A DNA stretch of 64,000 nucleotides from Hyphomicrobiaceae bacterium (GCA_041397645.1 JAWKWE010000008.1:1-64000), one strand, 5' to 3'. Shown: positions 16,319-25,880, numbered from the stretch's first letter. Notes: generated from the sequence alone by a model not told the origin. Translations and numbers: made by a program.

Positions 16319-17830
16319 ATGTCGGGTCCGCTCCCTCCGGGCCTGCGGCGGAACATGGTAACAATCTGCGCGATGACGGCCACCATCATGCAGGCGCTGG
16401 ACACGACCATTGCCAACGTCGCGCTGCCCTACATGCAAGGCACATTGTCGGCGTCGCAGGACCAGATCAACTGGGTGCTTACCTCCTACATCGTCGCCGC
16501 CGCCATCATGACCGCCCCTGTAGGCTGGGTGGCCAATCGTTTTGGACGCAAACGCATCTTCATCGTCTGCTCGGCCGGGTTCACCGTGGCATCCGTGCTG
16601 TGCGGGCTGGCGCACGATATCGGACAAATGGTGGCGTTTCGTCTGTTGCAGGGGGTATTCGGCGCCGCGCTCGTGCCCCTTTCGCAGTCCGTGATGCTTG
16701 ACTCCTATACGCTACAGGAGCGAGCCAAAGCGATGGCGATCTGGGGCACGGGCGTGATGATGGGGCCGATCATGGGACCGTCGCTTGGGGCTTGGCTCAC
16801 TGAAACTTATTCCTGGCATTGGGTTTTCTTTGTCAATCTCCCATTCGGTGTGCTGACGGTCCTTGGCTTATTAGCTTTCATGGACGAGACTAAGAAGGAT
16901 CTTACGCTCCGGTTCGATTGGTTTGGATTTGCCGCATTGGCCGTTGCCATCGGCGCCCTGCAGCTCGCGCTTGATCGTGGCGAGCAGCTGGGGTGGCTTG
17001 AATCGAATGAGATCATCGCCGAATTCATCATCTCGGCCGTCGGCTTCTACTATTTCTTCGCGCACTCCTTCACCACCGCCACCCCGTTCATCCAATTCGC
17101 GCTGTTCAAAGACCGCAATTTCGTGACGGGCTGCATTTTCATGACCGTCATGGGATTAGTCCTGTACTCGACCATGGCGCTCGCCTCGCCGTACCTGCAG
17201 AACGTGATAGGCTATCCCATTATCACCGCGGGTATGCTGCTTGCGAGCCGTGGCTTCGGTACGTTCCTCGCCATGATGATGGTCGGCAGGTTAATGAGCT
17301 TTATCGAGGCTCGAACGTTGATCATCGCCGGCTTGACGCTGACGGCGGGTTCGCTATTCCAGATGACCGGATGGACCGAAATGACCCAGGTTCCGGAAAT
17401 CATCACGGTGAGTGTTTTTCAGGGCTTCGGCTTCGGCCTTGTGTTCGTGCCCTTATCTACCGTTTCCTTCTTGACGCTTCCCAACCAGCTCCGCACCGAC
17501 GGGACGTCGATGCTGACGCTGTTGCGCAACGTTGCCAGTTCGATTGGAATTTCAATTGTGATTGCTGAGCTCACGCAGGGAACGCGCCGCAACTATGCGA
17601 TCCTGTCCGAGCACATCAATCCATTCAACCACGCCCTGCAAATGCCCGACGTGCGTGGCATCATCAATCTTTCAACTGATGCTGGGCGCGCGATGGCCGA
17701 TAAGATGGTAGCAATGCAGGCGCAGATCATCGCGTTTTCACAAGACTACCAATTGGTCATGCTGTTTATCCTGGCCTCGATTCCACTTGCGATCATGATC
17801 GGCTCGACAAAAGCTACGTTGCGCAAGTGA
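16319..17830 (+). CDS. emrB: EmrB/QacA-type MFS exporter (DHA2), 3' end trimmed by an IS
   Basis: This 503-residue transporter of the 14-helix DHA2 family has the signature ALDTTIANVALPYMQG and motif A GWVANRFGRKR. It exports drugs or hydrophobic acids in exchange for protons, with EmrA. The ATG at 16319 has AGGA upstream. The stop TGA at 17828-17830 is the first three bases of the IS3 element that follows, so the native C-terminus has been replaced. Relatives usually extend roughly 10-20 residues further, all beyond the last helix. The pump may still work. Confidence 0.92.
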   Translation: MSGPLPPGLRRNMVTICAMTATIMQALDTTIANVALPYMQGTLSASQDQINWVLTSYIVAAAIMTAPVGWVANRFGRKRIFIVCSAGFTVASVLCGLAHDIGQMVAFRLLQGVFGAALVPLSQSVMLDSYTLQERAKAMAIWGTGVMMGPIMGPSLGAWLTETYSWHWVFFVNLPFGVLTVLGLLAFMDETKKDLTLRFDWFGFAALAVAIGALQLALDRGEQLGWLESNEIIAEFIISAVGFYYFFAHSFTTATPFIQFALFKDRNFVTGCIFMTVMGLVLYSTMALASPYLQNVIGYPIITAGMLLASRGFGTFLAMMMVGRLMSFIEARTLIIAGLTLTAGSLFQMTGWTEMTQVPEIITVSVFQGFGFGLVFVPLSTVSFLTLPNQLRTDGTSMLTLLRNVASSIGISIVIAELTQGTRRNYAILSEHINPFNHALQMPDVRGIINLSTDAGRAMADKMVAMQAQIIAFSQDYQLVMLFILASIPLAIMIGSTKATLRK

Positions 17831-17893
17831 CCTGACCGGGCTTTTTTGGACCAAGCGATGTGAGAGAATGAGCTTGGCAAAAGGAGCTTTCGG

Positions 17894-18172
17894 ATGCCGA
17901 AGAAGCGGTTTAGCGCGGAGCAAATCGTTGTAGTGCTGCGCCAGATTGAAGTTTTGATGTCGCAGGGCAAGACGCCCGCCGTGGCGTGCCGGGAGGCCGG
18001 GATATCTCAGCAGAGTTATTATCGCTGGCGGAAGGAATACGGCGGGCTCGAGCTTGATCAGGCGAAGCGGATGAAGGAGCTGGAGCGCGAGAACGTTCGT
18101 CTCAAGCGTCTGGTTGCCGATTTGTCGCTGGAGAAGCAGGTGCTCAAGGATGTCGCCTCGGGAAACTTGTAA
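17894..18172 (+). CDS. IS3-family transposase OrfA
   Basis: The 92-residue OrfA has a helix-turn-helix (about residues 8-50) with KTPAVACREAGISQQSYYRW, then a leucine-zipper-like region with MKELERENVRLKRLVADLSL. It binds the IS ends and dimerises. Its last codons contain the heptamer G GGA AAC at 18160-18166. On this site ribosomes can slip back one base to enter orfB and make the OrfAB transposase. Confidence 0.93.
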   Translation: MPKKRFSAEQIVVVLRQIEVLMSQGKTPAVACREAGISQQSYYRWRKEYGGLELDQAKRMKELERENVRLKRLVADLSLEKQVLKDVASGNL

Positions 18173-19032
18173 GCCCTGAGCGGCGCCGGCGGGCTGTTGA
18201 AGGCATTCGGGCGAAGTATGGTCTGTCCGAACGTCACGCCTGCCGGATCGTCGACCAGCCCCGTGGAACGCAACGATACGCCACTATTGTCCGAGCCGAT
18301 GAAGATGCGCTGACAAGAGCGATTGTCTCACTGGCGTCTCGCTATGGGCGTTATGGCTATCGTCGGATCACGTCGCTGCTGACCCAGGCTGGTTGGCAGG
18401 TGGGCTGTGATCGCGTTCAGCGGATCTGGCGCCGCGAGGGGCTGAAAGTGCCCAGGAAACAAAGGCCGCGAGGCCGGCTCTGGCTGAATGACGGATCCTG
18501 CATCCGGTTGCGGCCGCAGCACCGCAATCATGTCTGGAGCTACGACTTTGTCGAGGCGCAGACCCATGACGGACGCAGACTCCGCCTCATGACCTTGATC
18601 GATGAGTTCACCCGGGAATGCCTGGCCATCCGCGTCGCGCGCCGGATCAACAGCTTTGGCGTCATCGAGACGATGGCCGACGTGATGCTCACCAGAGGTG
18701 TTCCAGAACACATCCGCTCCGATAATGGCGCGGAAATGACGGCCAAGATCGTTCGCAACTGGCTTGCAAAGCTCGGCGCCAAGACGCTCTACATCGAGCC
18801 CGGCAGTCCATGGGAGAACGGCTATTGTGAATCCTTCAACGGCAAGCTGCGCGACGAGTGCCTCAACCAGGAAATATTCTACAGCCTGAAGGAAGCCAAG
18901 GTCGTGATCGAGCAATGGCGCAATCACTTCAACACGATACGCCCACACTCATCGCTCGGCTACCGACCGCCGGCACCGCAGACATCCACAGCCCAAATGC
19001 TTCAACTGGATCAGCGTGCGGTCGTGCAGTAG
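18160..19032 (+). CDS. IS3-family transposase OrfB (made by -1 frameshift)
   Basis: The -1 frame from 18160 is open to the TAG at 19030-19032 (about 290 codons). It reads LGKLVSPERRRRAVEG, then an HTH_21 region with YGRYGYRRITSLL, then an rve integrase core. The catalytic DDE residues are in WSYDFVEA, IRSDNGAEM and GSPWENGYCESFNG. No good ATG opens this frame, in line with expression as a fusion with OrfA. The element looks intact and potentially active. Confidence 0.92.
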   Translation, partial: GKLVSPERRRRAVEGIRAKYGLSERHACRIVDQPRGTQRYATIVRADEDALTRAIVSLASRYGRYGYRRITSLLTQAGWQVGCDRVQRIWRREGLKVPRKQRPRGRLWLNDGSCIRLRPQHRNHVWSYDFVEAQTHDGRRLRLMTLIDEFTRECLAIRVARRINSFGVIETMADVMLTRGVPEHIRSDNGAEMTAKIVRNWLAKLGAKTLYIEPGSPWENGYCESFNGKLRDECLNQEIFYSLKEAKVVIEQWRNHFNTIRPHSSLGYRPPAPQTSTAQMLQLDQRAVVQ

Positions 19033-19068
19033 TCTCTATCCCGCTGGTCCAAATTATCCGTCAGGTCA

Positions 19069-20193
19069 AGTACGACGGGCGGTTTCGAAGTGTATTTGCA
19101 GGATCGCTCGGGCGGCAGCCTCGATCGCCTGGGGCAAATGACAACCAGCTTGATACAAGCAGCAGCTCAGCGTCCCGAATTGCGCGGTGTACGTACCACC
19201 TTTAGCACGGCTGTGCCGCAATACCGTATTAGCGTAGACCGCGAAAAGGCAAAGGCGTTAAGCGTTCCGATCAGTGCGATATTCGATACGATGCAAAGCA
19301 CTTTCGGTAGCCTTTACGTGAACGACTTCACGCTGTTCGGGCGCACGTTTCGCGTGAGCCTTTCGTCCGAGGCAGAGTTCAGAAGAACGCCCGACGATCT
19401 GCGCCATGTCTTTGTCAGATCGCTCGGCAACGCGATGGTACCGCTAAACGCGGTCGTGTCGCTTGAACGAGTCGTCGGCCCCGATATCGTCGATCGCTTC
19501 AACGTCTTCCCGGCCGCGAAGATCCTCGGCGAGCCGGCTCCTGGATATTCCTCTGGCCAAGCAATCGCCGCAATGCAGCAAATTGCGGCCAAAACGCTGT
19601 CGGCAGATTATTCAATTGGATGGATCGGCTCAGCTTACCAGGAACTCGCCACCGCCGGCACGGGCTATCAGGGTTTCTTGTTTGGGATTCTCATGGTGTT
19701 TCTTATACTTGCCGCGCAATACGAACGCTGGTCACTACCGTTCGCGGTGATCACAGCAGTGCCGTTTGCCGTCTTCGGGGCTGTGCTCGCCATCTTTCTG
19801 CGCGGGCTCGACAACGATGTCTATTTCCAGATTGGGCTCGTGACCTTGATAGGCTTGGCCGCCAAGAACGCCATTCTGATTGTCGAGTTTGCTGCACAGC
19901 GCATGCGCAAGGGGGCAACGGTCTTTGAAGCCGCCGTAGAGGGAGCTCGCTTGCGGTTTAGGCCTATCATCATGACCTCCTTGGCTTTTGTTCTTGGCGT
20001 ACTGCCGCTGGCAGTCAGTACTGGCGCTGGATCCGCCAGCCGCCATTCGATCGGCACCGGCGTGATCGGCGGTATGCTGGCCGCGACCTTTCTGGCTATC
20101 CTGTTCGTACCGGTGTTCTTTCGTTTGGTGACCCGCATTCGTCCTACAACAGGTGCCAAGCGGCGGGGGGTGACTCAAGCTCCTGCAAAGTAG
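19069..20193 (+). pseudogene. RND efflux pump (AcrB/MexF type), C-terminal third only
   Basis: From the IS edge the frame reads STTGGFEVYLQDRSGG and continues for 374 codons to TAG. This matches the region from the second periplasmic loop of AcrB-type pumps through helices 8-12, with LILAAQYERWSLPF, GLAAKNAILIVEFA and RPIIMTSLAFVLG. Full pumps have about 1050 residues, so roughly the first two thirds are missing. The fragment cannot work alone. The lost part was most likely deleted when the IS3 element formed this junction. Confidence 0.93.
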
Positions 20194-20497
20194 GCGTTCA
20201 TCGCGTCAACTGGCCTCATGTACCGGAGGGACTAACATTTGGCGTCTTCTTACTCTATCCGTTGTAGACGCACTCGTCGGCATGACGGTTCGTTGCGACA
20301 TCTCGGAGAAGGACCGGGATATCATCTATGGAGCGAATGCACTGTGAGAGCGGCGAATACCTAATTCCCCATCGACGCAGTTTGACCATAAATTTTGGAC
20401 AACCGATCCCTTAGCTCGGAAGCGGAATTGCAGCTCACCTAAGCGCTGATCACCACCTTATTAACCCGGCGTTCACACGACAAAGTGAGAAAGGCCC
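20194..20497. other. Gap between the RND remnant and livF, nothing recognised
   Basis: These 304 bases lie between convergent genes. No intrinsic terminator with a T run, no RNA gene and no convincing open frame was found. Confidence 0.5.
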
Positions 20498-21211
20498 CTA
20501 TACTTCTAGCCATTGCCTGCACAGTGTCGCGTCGGCGAGCAGCTCGATTGGGGTTCCTTCGAAGACGATCGATCCGTGACCCATCACGTAAACCCGCTGC
20601 GAGACTTTCATGGCAATGGACAGTTTCTGCTCCACAAGAAGCACTGAGATTCCTTTGTTTTTCAGTTCAATCAAATATTTGCCGACAAGGTCAACAATGC
20701 GGGGGGCGAGTCCTTCCGTGGGCTCATCGATTAAGATCATGTCCGGATTTCCCATAAGTGTCCTGCAGAGCGTGAGCATCTGCTGCTCGCCACCTGAAAG
20801 CACCGCTGCGGGGGTATGTCGGCGTTCCTTCAGATGTGGGAAAAAGTTGTACATGTCATCCAAGGACCACTGCGCTTTCGACGAAACACCTCTACGTTTC
20901 TTTTCGCCCAAGATAAGATTCTGTTCCACAGTAAGGGCCGGAAATACGTCGCGGCCTTCAGGTACATAGCCAATCCCTCTGCGAGCAATTTCAAAGGCTC
21001 TCAGTCCGGTGATCGCCTCCCGCCGGAATTCGATCGAGCCGGTTGCAGCGACGAGGCCCATGGCGGCCTTCAAGGCGGTGGATCGGCCGGTACCGTTCCG
21101 CCCCAGGAGGCTGACGATCTCGCCTTCGTTTACGACCATGTCCACGCCGAACAGGACATGGCTCTTGCCATAGAACGCATGGACATTCTTGAACGCGAGA
21201 AGCTCACTCAT
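20498..21211 (-). CDS. livF: LivF-like ABC transporter ATPase with altered Walker A
   Basis: This 237-residue ATPase of the branched-chain amino acid family has the signature LSGGEQQM (138-145) and Walker B ILIDEPTEGL. Walker A reads GRNGTGRST (37-45), with arginine (codon CGA) in place of the usual lysine at position 43. That change often weakens ATP hydrolysis in P-loop proteins, though some transporters tolerate it. The protein should pair with LivG under LivH/LivM. It overlaps livG by 4 bases and is last in the operon. Confidence 0.92.
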   Translation of the reverse strand: MSELLAFKNVHAFYGKSHVLFGVDMVVNEGEIVSLLGRNGTGRSTALKAAMGLVAATGSIEFRREAITGLRAFEIARRGIGYVPEGRDVFPALTVEQNLILGEKKRRGVSSKAQWSLDDMYNFFPHLKERRHTPAAVLSGGEQQMLTLCRTLMGNPDMILIDEPTEGLAPRIVDLVGKYLIELKNKGISVLLVEQKLSIAMKVSQRVYVMGHGSIVFEGTPIELLADATLCRQWLEV

Positions 21212-21975
21212 TGAATTCGATCCACGGTCGAATATTCGCCGAGATAAGCTTCTCGAACCTGCGGGTTATTGCGAATATCGTTCGGTGCGCCGGATGCAAT
21301 GATCTCGCCATAAACCAGGACCGCGATTTTTTCGGCCAAGGCGAAAACGACGCTCATATCGTGCTCGACGATCAAAAGGGTCTTGCCCTTGGTAATCCTG
21401 CGGATCATCTCGACGGCCGCATCGGTTTCAGAGCGGCTCATCCCCGCCGTTGGTTCGTCGAGCAGGATGACGGCGGCGTCGCCAGCGATGGCTATGCCGA
21501 TTTCCAGGGCCCGCTGTTCGGCATAAGTCAGCAATCCGGCTGGTGAGTGTTGACGGTCTCGCAAGCCGATCAGGTGGAGCACTTCATCGACTCGTTCTTT
21601 GACGTCCGGCAAGCTGCTCAGTTTCTGCCAGAACGAGTACCGGTACCCGAGTGACCAAAGCACCGAGCAGCGGAGGTTTTCGAAAACCGATAATCGATGG
21701 AATACATTCGTGATTTGGAAGCCACGGGATAATCCGCGTCGATAGATTTCGAATGGCTTCAGTCCCATGATATTGGAGCCGTTCAACAGGATTTCACCCG
21801 AGCTTGCGGGGAAACGACCCGTAATGAGATTGAAGAGCGTTGATTTTCCTGCGCCGTTAGGTCCGATTATTGCACAGCGCTCCCCCTTTTCGACTTGCAA
21901 ATTGGCACCCCGAATGATTTCGGCGCTTCCGAAGCGCTTGCGAACATCTCTTAGCTCAAGTGCATATCCGCTCAC
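21208..21975 (-). CDS. livG: LivG-like ABC transporter ATPase
   Basis: The 255-residue ATPase has a normal Walker A GPNGAGKST (38-46) and Walker B VILLDEPTAG. The signature reads LTYAEQRALEI rather than the usual LSYGEQ. It couples ATP hydrolysis to uptake through LivH/LivM. The GTG at 21975 overlaps the livM stop as GTGA. The longer frame to 22056 would run inside livM and is not needed. With livF having an unusual P-loop, LivG may carry the competent ATP site. Confidence 0.92.
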   Translation of the reverse strand: MSGYALELRDVRKRFGSAEIIRGANLQVEKGERCAIIGPNGAGKSTLFNLITGRFPASSGEILLNGSNIMGLKPFEIYRRGLSRGFQITNVFHRLSVFENLRCSVLWSLGYRYSFWQKLSSLPDVKERVDEVLHLIGLRDRQHSPAGLLTYAEQRALEIGIAIAGDAAVILLDEPTAGMSRSETDAAVEMIRRITKGKTLLIVEHDMSVVFALAEKIAVLVYGEIIASGAPNDIRNNPQVREAYLGEYSTVDRIQ

Positions 21976-23279
21976 GTTCCGGTCCTTCGGATCGTAATCC
22001 CCGCAATCTCCGTCTGCGCTTTGTCGGCCCCCTCCCAAAATGCGATCCAAGCCCAACGCAGCAAGCTTCCGCTCACGATAACCAGGAGCCCGACCACGAC
22101 GTAGCTCATGCGTAACGATGTATCGACGGAGATCCCAAACAAATGGATCGCAGAGTCAGATCCCAAATTATGCTGGAATAACATTTCGATGGCAAATATC
22201 ACGCCGAAGACGACTGACAACCCGCTCACGCAAATTGCTAGCATCAACGGCCACCGGAGAATGGTCCTTCTGAGCGCCTTTGGCTGCACGGCTTCGACCA
22301 GAAGGCTGGAAGCGCCTCCTGGGGCATACAGAACCATAAGGACAAAAAAGATGCCGAGATAAAGTTGCCAGGCAGGCGTATAGTTCGAAAGAAGTTCAGT
22401 GAAGAAGACGCCGAAGGCGGCTCCGATCAGCGGACCGAAGAAATGGTCAACGCCGCCGATGAAAGTGAAGAGCAGGATGGCACCGGAGCGCCCCGTGCTG
22501 ACATTTTCCGCTGATACAATCTCAAAGTTGATAGCCCCCAGCGCTCCCGCGATACCCGCAAAGAAGGATGACAGAATGAACGTCAGATATCTTACGCGCT
22601 GGGGGTCATATCCGATGAACTCGGCCCGCTCGGGATTGTCCCGCACTGCATTGATCATTCGCCCAAGCGGAGTCAGTGAGAACGCATAGATGGCCAGCGT
22701 GCAGATGAAGAGCCAAGCTGCGATCAGATAATAGACCTGGATTTGCGGTCCGAAGCTGATCCCGTAAAGTGGACGGCCCACGACCCGGTTGAACGAGACG
22801 CCGCCTTCGCCGCCGAAAAATTCCGGCATCATGAGTGCGCATGCAGATACCAGTTCGCTGATACCCAGCGTAATCATCGCAAATGTGGTTCCAGATTTCT
22901 TGGTCGTCACATGCCCGAACAGGATTCCGAAGAGCATGGCCGCCAGGCCGCCCAATATGGGTACGAGAGATATCGGAATTGAGATCGTCCCGGCTCCCGC
23001 CAGCCTGATGGCGTGCGCGGCAAAGTAGGCGCCGAGCCCGGAATAGACAGCGTGCCCGAACGAGAGCATGCCGCCCTGGCCGAGGAGCATGTTGAAGGAG
23101 AGCCCGAGCAGCATCATGGTGCCGATTTGGGAAAGAATCGATAACGATGCTCCTCCGCTGAAGATAAGAGGGGCAACGATCAGACCAAGCGCGAACACGA
23201 CCCACGGCAATGCACGCGGGAGTATCGTCTGCAAGCGCGCAGGGATTGCGTCGGGGCGCTGGGCCGGTTCCGGTTTCAT
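21972..23279 (-). CDS. livM: LivM-like ABC transporter permease
   Basis: The 435-residue inner membrane permease has about ten hydrophobic segments. The LivM signatures are MLLGQGGMLSFGHAVYSGLGAY and the coupling loop AVRDNPERAEFIGYDP. The protein is longer than usual: two further hydrophobic segments follow residue 340. The ATG at 23279 overlaps the livH stop region. The open frame to 24245 is only an extension opposite livH and was rejected. Confidence 0.92.
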   Translation of the reverse strand: MKPEPAQRPDAIPARLQTILPRALPWVVFALGLIVAPLIFSGGASLSILSQIGTMMLLGLSFNMLLGQGGMLSFGHAVYSGLGAYFAAHAIRLAGAGTISIPISLVPILGGLAAMLFGILFGHVTTKKSGTTFAMITLGISELVSACALMMPEFFGGEGGVSFNRVVGRPLYGISFGPQIQVYYLIAAWLFICTLAIYAFSLTPLGRMINAVRDNPERAEFIGYDPQRVRYLTFILSSFFAGIAGALGAINFEIVSAENVSTGRSGAILLFTFIGGVDHFFGPLIGAAFGVFFTELLSNYTPAWQLYLGIFFVLMVLYAPGGASSLLVEAVQPKALRRTILRWPLMLAICVSGLSVVFGVIFAIEMLFQHNLGSDSAIHLFGISVDTSLRMSYVVVGLLVIVSGSLLRWAWIAFWEGADKAQTEIAGITIRRTGT

Positions 23280-24217
23280 CCTTCCCTCGTACCCATCAAA
23301 CCCTTGGGACGGAGAATGAGAACCAGGACCAGCAGCATGTAAGGCAGCATCGGTGCCATCTGTGCAACGGTAATGCGGAGAACGCTGCCGCGCAGCGCGG
23401 TCCCTTGGATTCCCAGCGCCGTCAGCAGCGTGAGAACAGAATAGTCCAGCGATACCGCAAAGGTCTGCACCATTCCGATTAATAAGGATGCAATCAGGGC
23501 GCCGACGAGCGAGCCCAGCCCACCAACGACCACCACAACGAAGATGATGCTGCCGACGGTGGCGGCCATGCCGGGCTCGGTGACGAAGGCATTGCCGCCG
23601 ATCACACCCGCGAGCGCGGCGAGACCACAGCCTCCTGCAAACACCAGCGTAAACACGCGGGGAACGTTGTGCCCCAGTGCCTCGACCATGGATGGGTGTG
23701 TCAAGGCGGCCTGAACAACGAGGCCGACACGTGTCCTGGTCAGGGCGAGATAGATCGACAGCATCATGAGTGACGCAACGAGCATCATGAAACCGCGATA
23801 GATCGGAAAGGAGGTGCCATAGAGCGTAAACAGAGGGCCATCCAGTTCCGCGGGAATCGAATATTGCACAGTAGCCCGTCCCCAAGTGACCTGAACCAGT
23901 TCCACCACGATGTAGGAAAGCCCGAAGGTGAACAGTAGCTCGGCGGCGTGACCGTACTTGTGGACATGGCGAAGGCCATAGCGTTCGACCGCCGCTCCGA
24001 GGCCCGCGACGATCGCGGGAGCCACGAGCAAAGCAACCCAAAAGCTCAGGTTCACGCTGATCGAATACGCGAAATAGGCGCCCAGCATGTAGAAGCTTGC
24101 ATGCGCGAAATTCAGGACGCCCATCATGCTGAAAATGAGAGTCAATCCGGAAGAGAGCATGAACAGCAATAGTCCGTAACTCAGTCCATTGAGCAATGTG
24201 AAAAGGACAAATTCCAT
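23276..24217 (-). CDS. livH: LivH-like ABC transporter permease
   Basis: This 313-residue permease has about eight membrane segments. LivH features include LNGLSYGLLLFMLSSGLTLIF, GVLNFAHASFYMLGAY and a coupling loop near TRTRVGLVVQAALTHP. It forms the transport channel with LivM. It begins 87 bases after the binding-protein stop on the same strand, with no terminator between, so all five genes are likely one operon. Confidence 0.93.
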   Translation of the reverse strand: MEFVLFTLLNGLSYGLLLFMLSSGLTLIFSMMGVLNFAHASFYMLGAYFAYSISVNLSFWVALLVAPAIVAGLGAAVERYGLRHVHKYGHAAELLFTFGLSYIVVELVQVTWGRATVQYSIPAELDGPLFTLYGTSFPIYRGFMMLVASLMMLSIYLALTRTRVGLVVQAALTHPSMVEALGHNVPRVFTLVFAGGCGLAALAGVIGGNAFVTEPGMAATVGSIIFVVVVVGGLGSLVGALIASLLIGMVQTFAVSLDYSVLTLLTALGIQGTALRGSVLRITVAQMAPMLPYMLLVLVLILRPKGLMGTREG

Positions 24218-24304
24218 AGCTGCTTCTCGTCCGGACGCCGATCATTCGAAGCGAATGCAGGATCCAAGGAGCCAGGAACCATCAGTCCCGCCCCTTGCTA
24301 AGTC

Positions 24305-25558
24305 TCAGGACCGGGGCGGTCTCTTCATGTCGCAAGTCGTCGGCTGCGTGCTCGCAGATGCTTCGTATTTCTTCTCGGTCTTCCAACCGTATCCCGTACC
24401 TTCCTGATCGTATTTGACGGCCTTGCCGTCTGCTTTGGTCCATACTCCGATGTAAAGCGGCTGAAGCAGCTGATGGTCGCTCGCCCGCATTTCAACCTGA
24501 CCGTTCAGACTCGTTGCCTTCATGCCTTCGAGCGCAAATCCAACCTTTACAGGGTCCGTCGAGCCACTCTCCTTGATCGCCTTCGAAAACATCGCGACGA
24601 TCGAGTAACTCACCATCCAAGTGAAATCGTCGTTATATTTTTGCTTGAAGGATGCCGCGATGTCTTCGCCTGCGAAGGTCTCATTGTTGATATTCCAGAT
24701 CCCGACGTATCGAACGCGATCCGCGCCATCCGCACCCATCGCGATCGGCGCGCCCTTGAGGTTGGCATAGTAAGTGTAGAAGTTGGCGTTGAGGCCCGCT
24801 TCCTTCGCAGCCTTGATAAGCAATGAAAGATCAGTGCCCCAGTTGCCTGTTACCACGCTATCGGCACCCGACGCCTTGATCTTGGCGATATAGGGAGAAA
24901 AATCCTTGACCTTTCCCAGCGGCACAAGGTCTTCGCCGACGAGTTCAAGATCGGATCGTGCGCTCTTCAGATACTCCTTTTCACCGCGGGTGAATTGGTG
25001 TCCTGCCGCATAATCCTGGTTGATTATATAGACCTTCTTGATCGAAGGATTCGTTGCCAGGTGATTGATCAAGACCTGAGATTTCATGTCTGCATTGGCG
25101 TCGAACCGAAAATGCCAGAAGCTGCATTTGTCGTTCGTCAGGCTCGGATCGACCGCTCCGTGATTGAGGAACATGACCTCCTTGCCCGGATTGCGCTCGT
25201 TGTGCTTGTTGATGGCGTCGATCAGCGCCAGAGCAGCCCCCGATCCATTCGCTTGCGTTATGTATCGGTAACCCTGGTCGATCGCATTCTTTAACTGGAC
25301 AAGCGAAATCTGCGGACTTGCCTGATTGTCGAAGCCAACGAATTCAAGTTGGTTGTCGCCGGCCCATTTCTCTTGGTTCGCGCGTGCCGCGATCGCTTGA
25401 AAGCTTTGCAGTTCATTCTGTCCCAGGGCCGCGAAGGTTCCGCTCAGTGGGTCAATGAAGGCAACCCTGACGGTTTCCGCGAGAGCCGGCGTCGAAAGCA
25501 GGGTGACGCAAATGACTGCCGATCCCGCCAGACTCGTTCGTCGATAAGAAGTGCTCAT
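24305..25558 (-). CDS. Periplasmic binding protein of the Liv-type transporter
   Basis: The 417-residue receptor has a signal peptide ending near PALAE (about residue 29). Its type I binding fold carries VRVAFIDPLSGTFAALGQNE and KVYIINQDYAAGHQF. The ATG at 25558 follows GGGAGG at a good distance; the frame upstream to 25744 lacks such a site. It is first in the liv operon, divergent from the carboxylase operon, so its ligand is probably that pathway's acid. The ligand itself is not readable from sequence. Confidence 0.93.
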   Translation of the reverse strand: MSTSYRRTSLAGSAVICVTLLSTPALAETVRVAFIDPLSGTFAALGQNELQSFQAIAARANQEKWAGDNQLEFVGFDNQASPQISLVQLKNAIDQGYRYITQANGSGAALALIDAINKHNERNPGKEVMFLNHGAVDPSLTNDKCSFWHFRFDANADMKSQVLINHLATNPSIKKVYIINQDYAAGHQFTRGEKEYLKSARSDLELVGEDLVPLGKVKDFSPYIAKIKASGADSVVTGNWGTDLSLLIKAAKEAGLNANFYTYYANLKGAPIAMGADGADRVRYVGIWNINNETFAGEDIAASFKQKYNDDFTWMVSYSIVAMFSKAIKESGSTDPVKVGFALEGMKATSLNGQVEMRASDHQLLQPLYIGVWTKADGKAVKYDQEGTGYGWKTEKKYEASASTQPTTCDMKRPPRS

Positions 25559-25767
25559 TAGATCCTCCCTTGTGAGAAATCCTCTTCGCCAGCGGAAAAA
25601 TCGACAATTCAGCTGGACGCGGGGCATTTGCGAGGCTGCCTCTGAAGCGGGCCGCCCCAGAAAATAAGAATAAGTCAGGATCATTTTTTTTACAAGCTGA
25701 GCTATCTTACTTTTGAAGAATGATAACCTACGAAAACCGTGCAAGCAAGCCAGAGTGTCAGAATATT

Positions 25768-25784
25768 ACATACATCCAATATGT
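25768..25784. promoter_or_regulatory. Inverted repeat in the divergent liv/catabolic control region
   Basis: ACATA at 25768-25772 and TATGT at 25780-25784 form a 5-bp inverted repeat with a 7-base gap. It lies in the AT-rich region between the divergent binding-protein and crotonase genes. It may be an operator for the TetR regulator in the operon. The arms are short, so chance is possible. Confidence 0.3.
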
Positions 25785-25818
25785 TAAGTCAATTTAGGCT
25801 ACGAGATCAAGAAGAGGA

Positions 25819-25847
25819 TTGACACTTCCACGAAAGGCTTAGATAAA
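25819..25847 (+). promoter_or_regulatory. Promoter of the atu/liu-like operon
   Basis: TTGACA at 25819-25824 and GATAAA at 25842-25847 have a 17-base spacer, a good sigma-70-type pair. It predicts transcription from about 25854. That is downstream of the ATG at 25848 and so supports the GTG at 25881 as the true first start codon. Confidence 0.7.
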
Positions 25848-25880
25848 ATGAAGATAGCTCATTTTTGCTTAGGAGAAGAC

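Larger units (their letters stand above)
17828..19068 (+). mobile_element. IS3-family insertion sequence (IS407-like), 1241 bp
   Basis: The terminal inverted repeats begin TGACCTGAC on both ends (17828 onward, and reverse complement from 19068). They share a second block, GGACCA, about 10 bases further in. Inside are orfA and orfB, linked by a -1 frameshift. The flanks are CAAG on the left and AGTA on the right, so there is no target duplication. Both neighbours are broken genes (emrB end, RND interior), which points to deletion or recombination at this IS after insertion. Confidence 0.9.

Noticed and set aside
23280..24245. N-terminal extension of livM to 24245
   Set aside because: The extension runs in another frame of livH and is Arg/Cys rich. 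The ATG at 23279 gives the family N-terminus.
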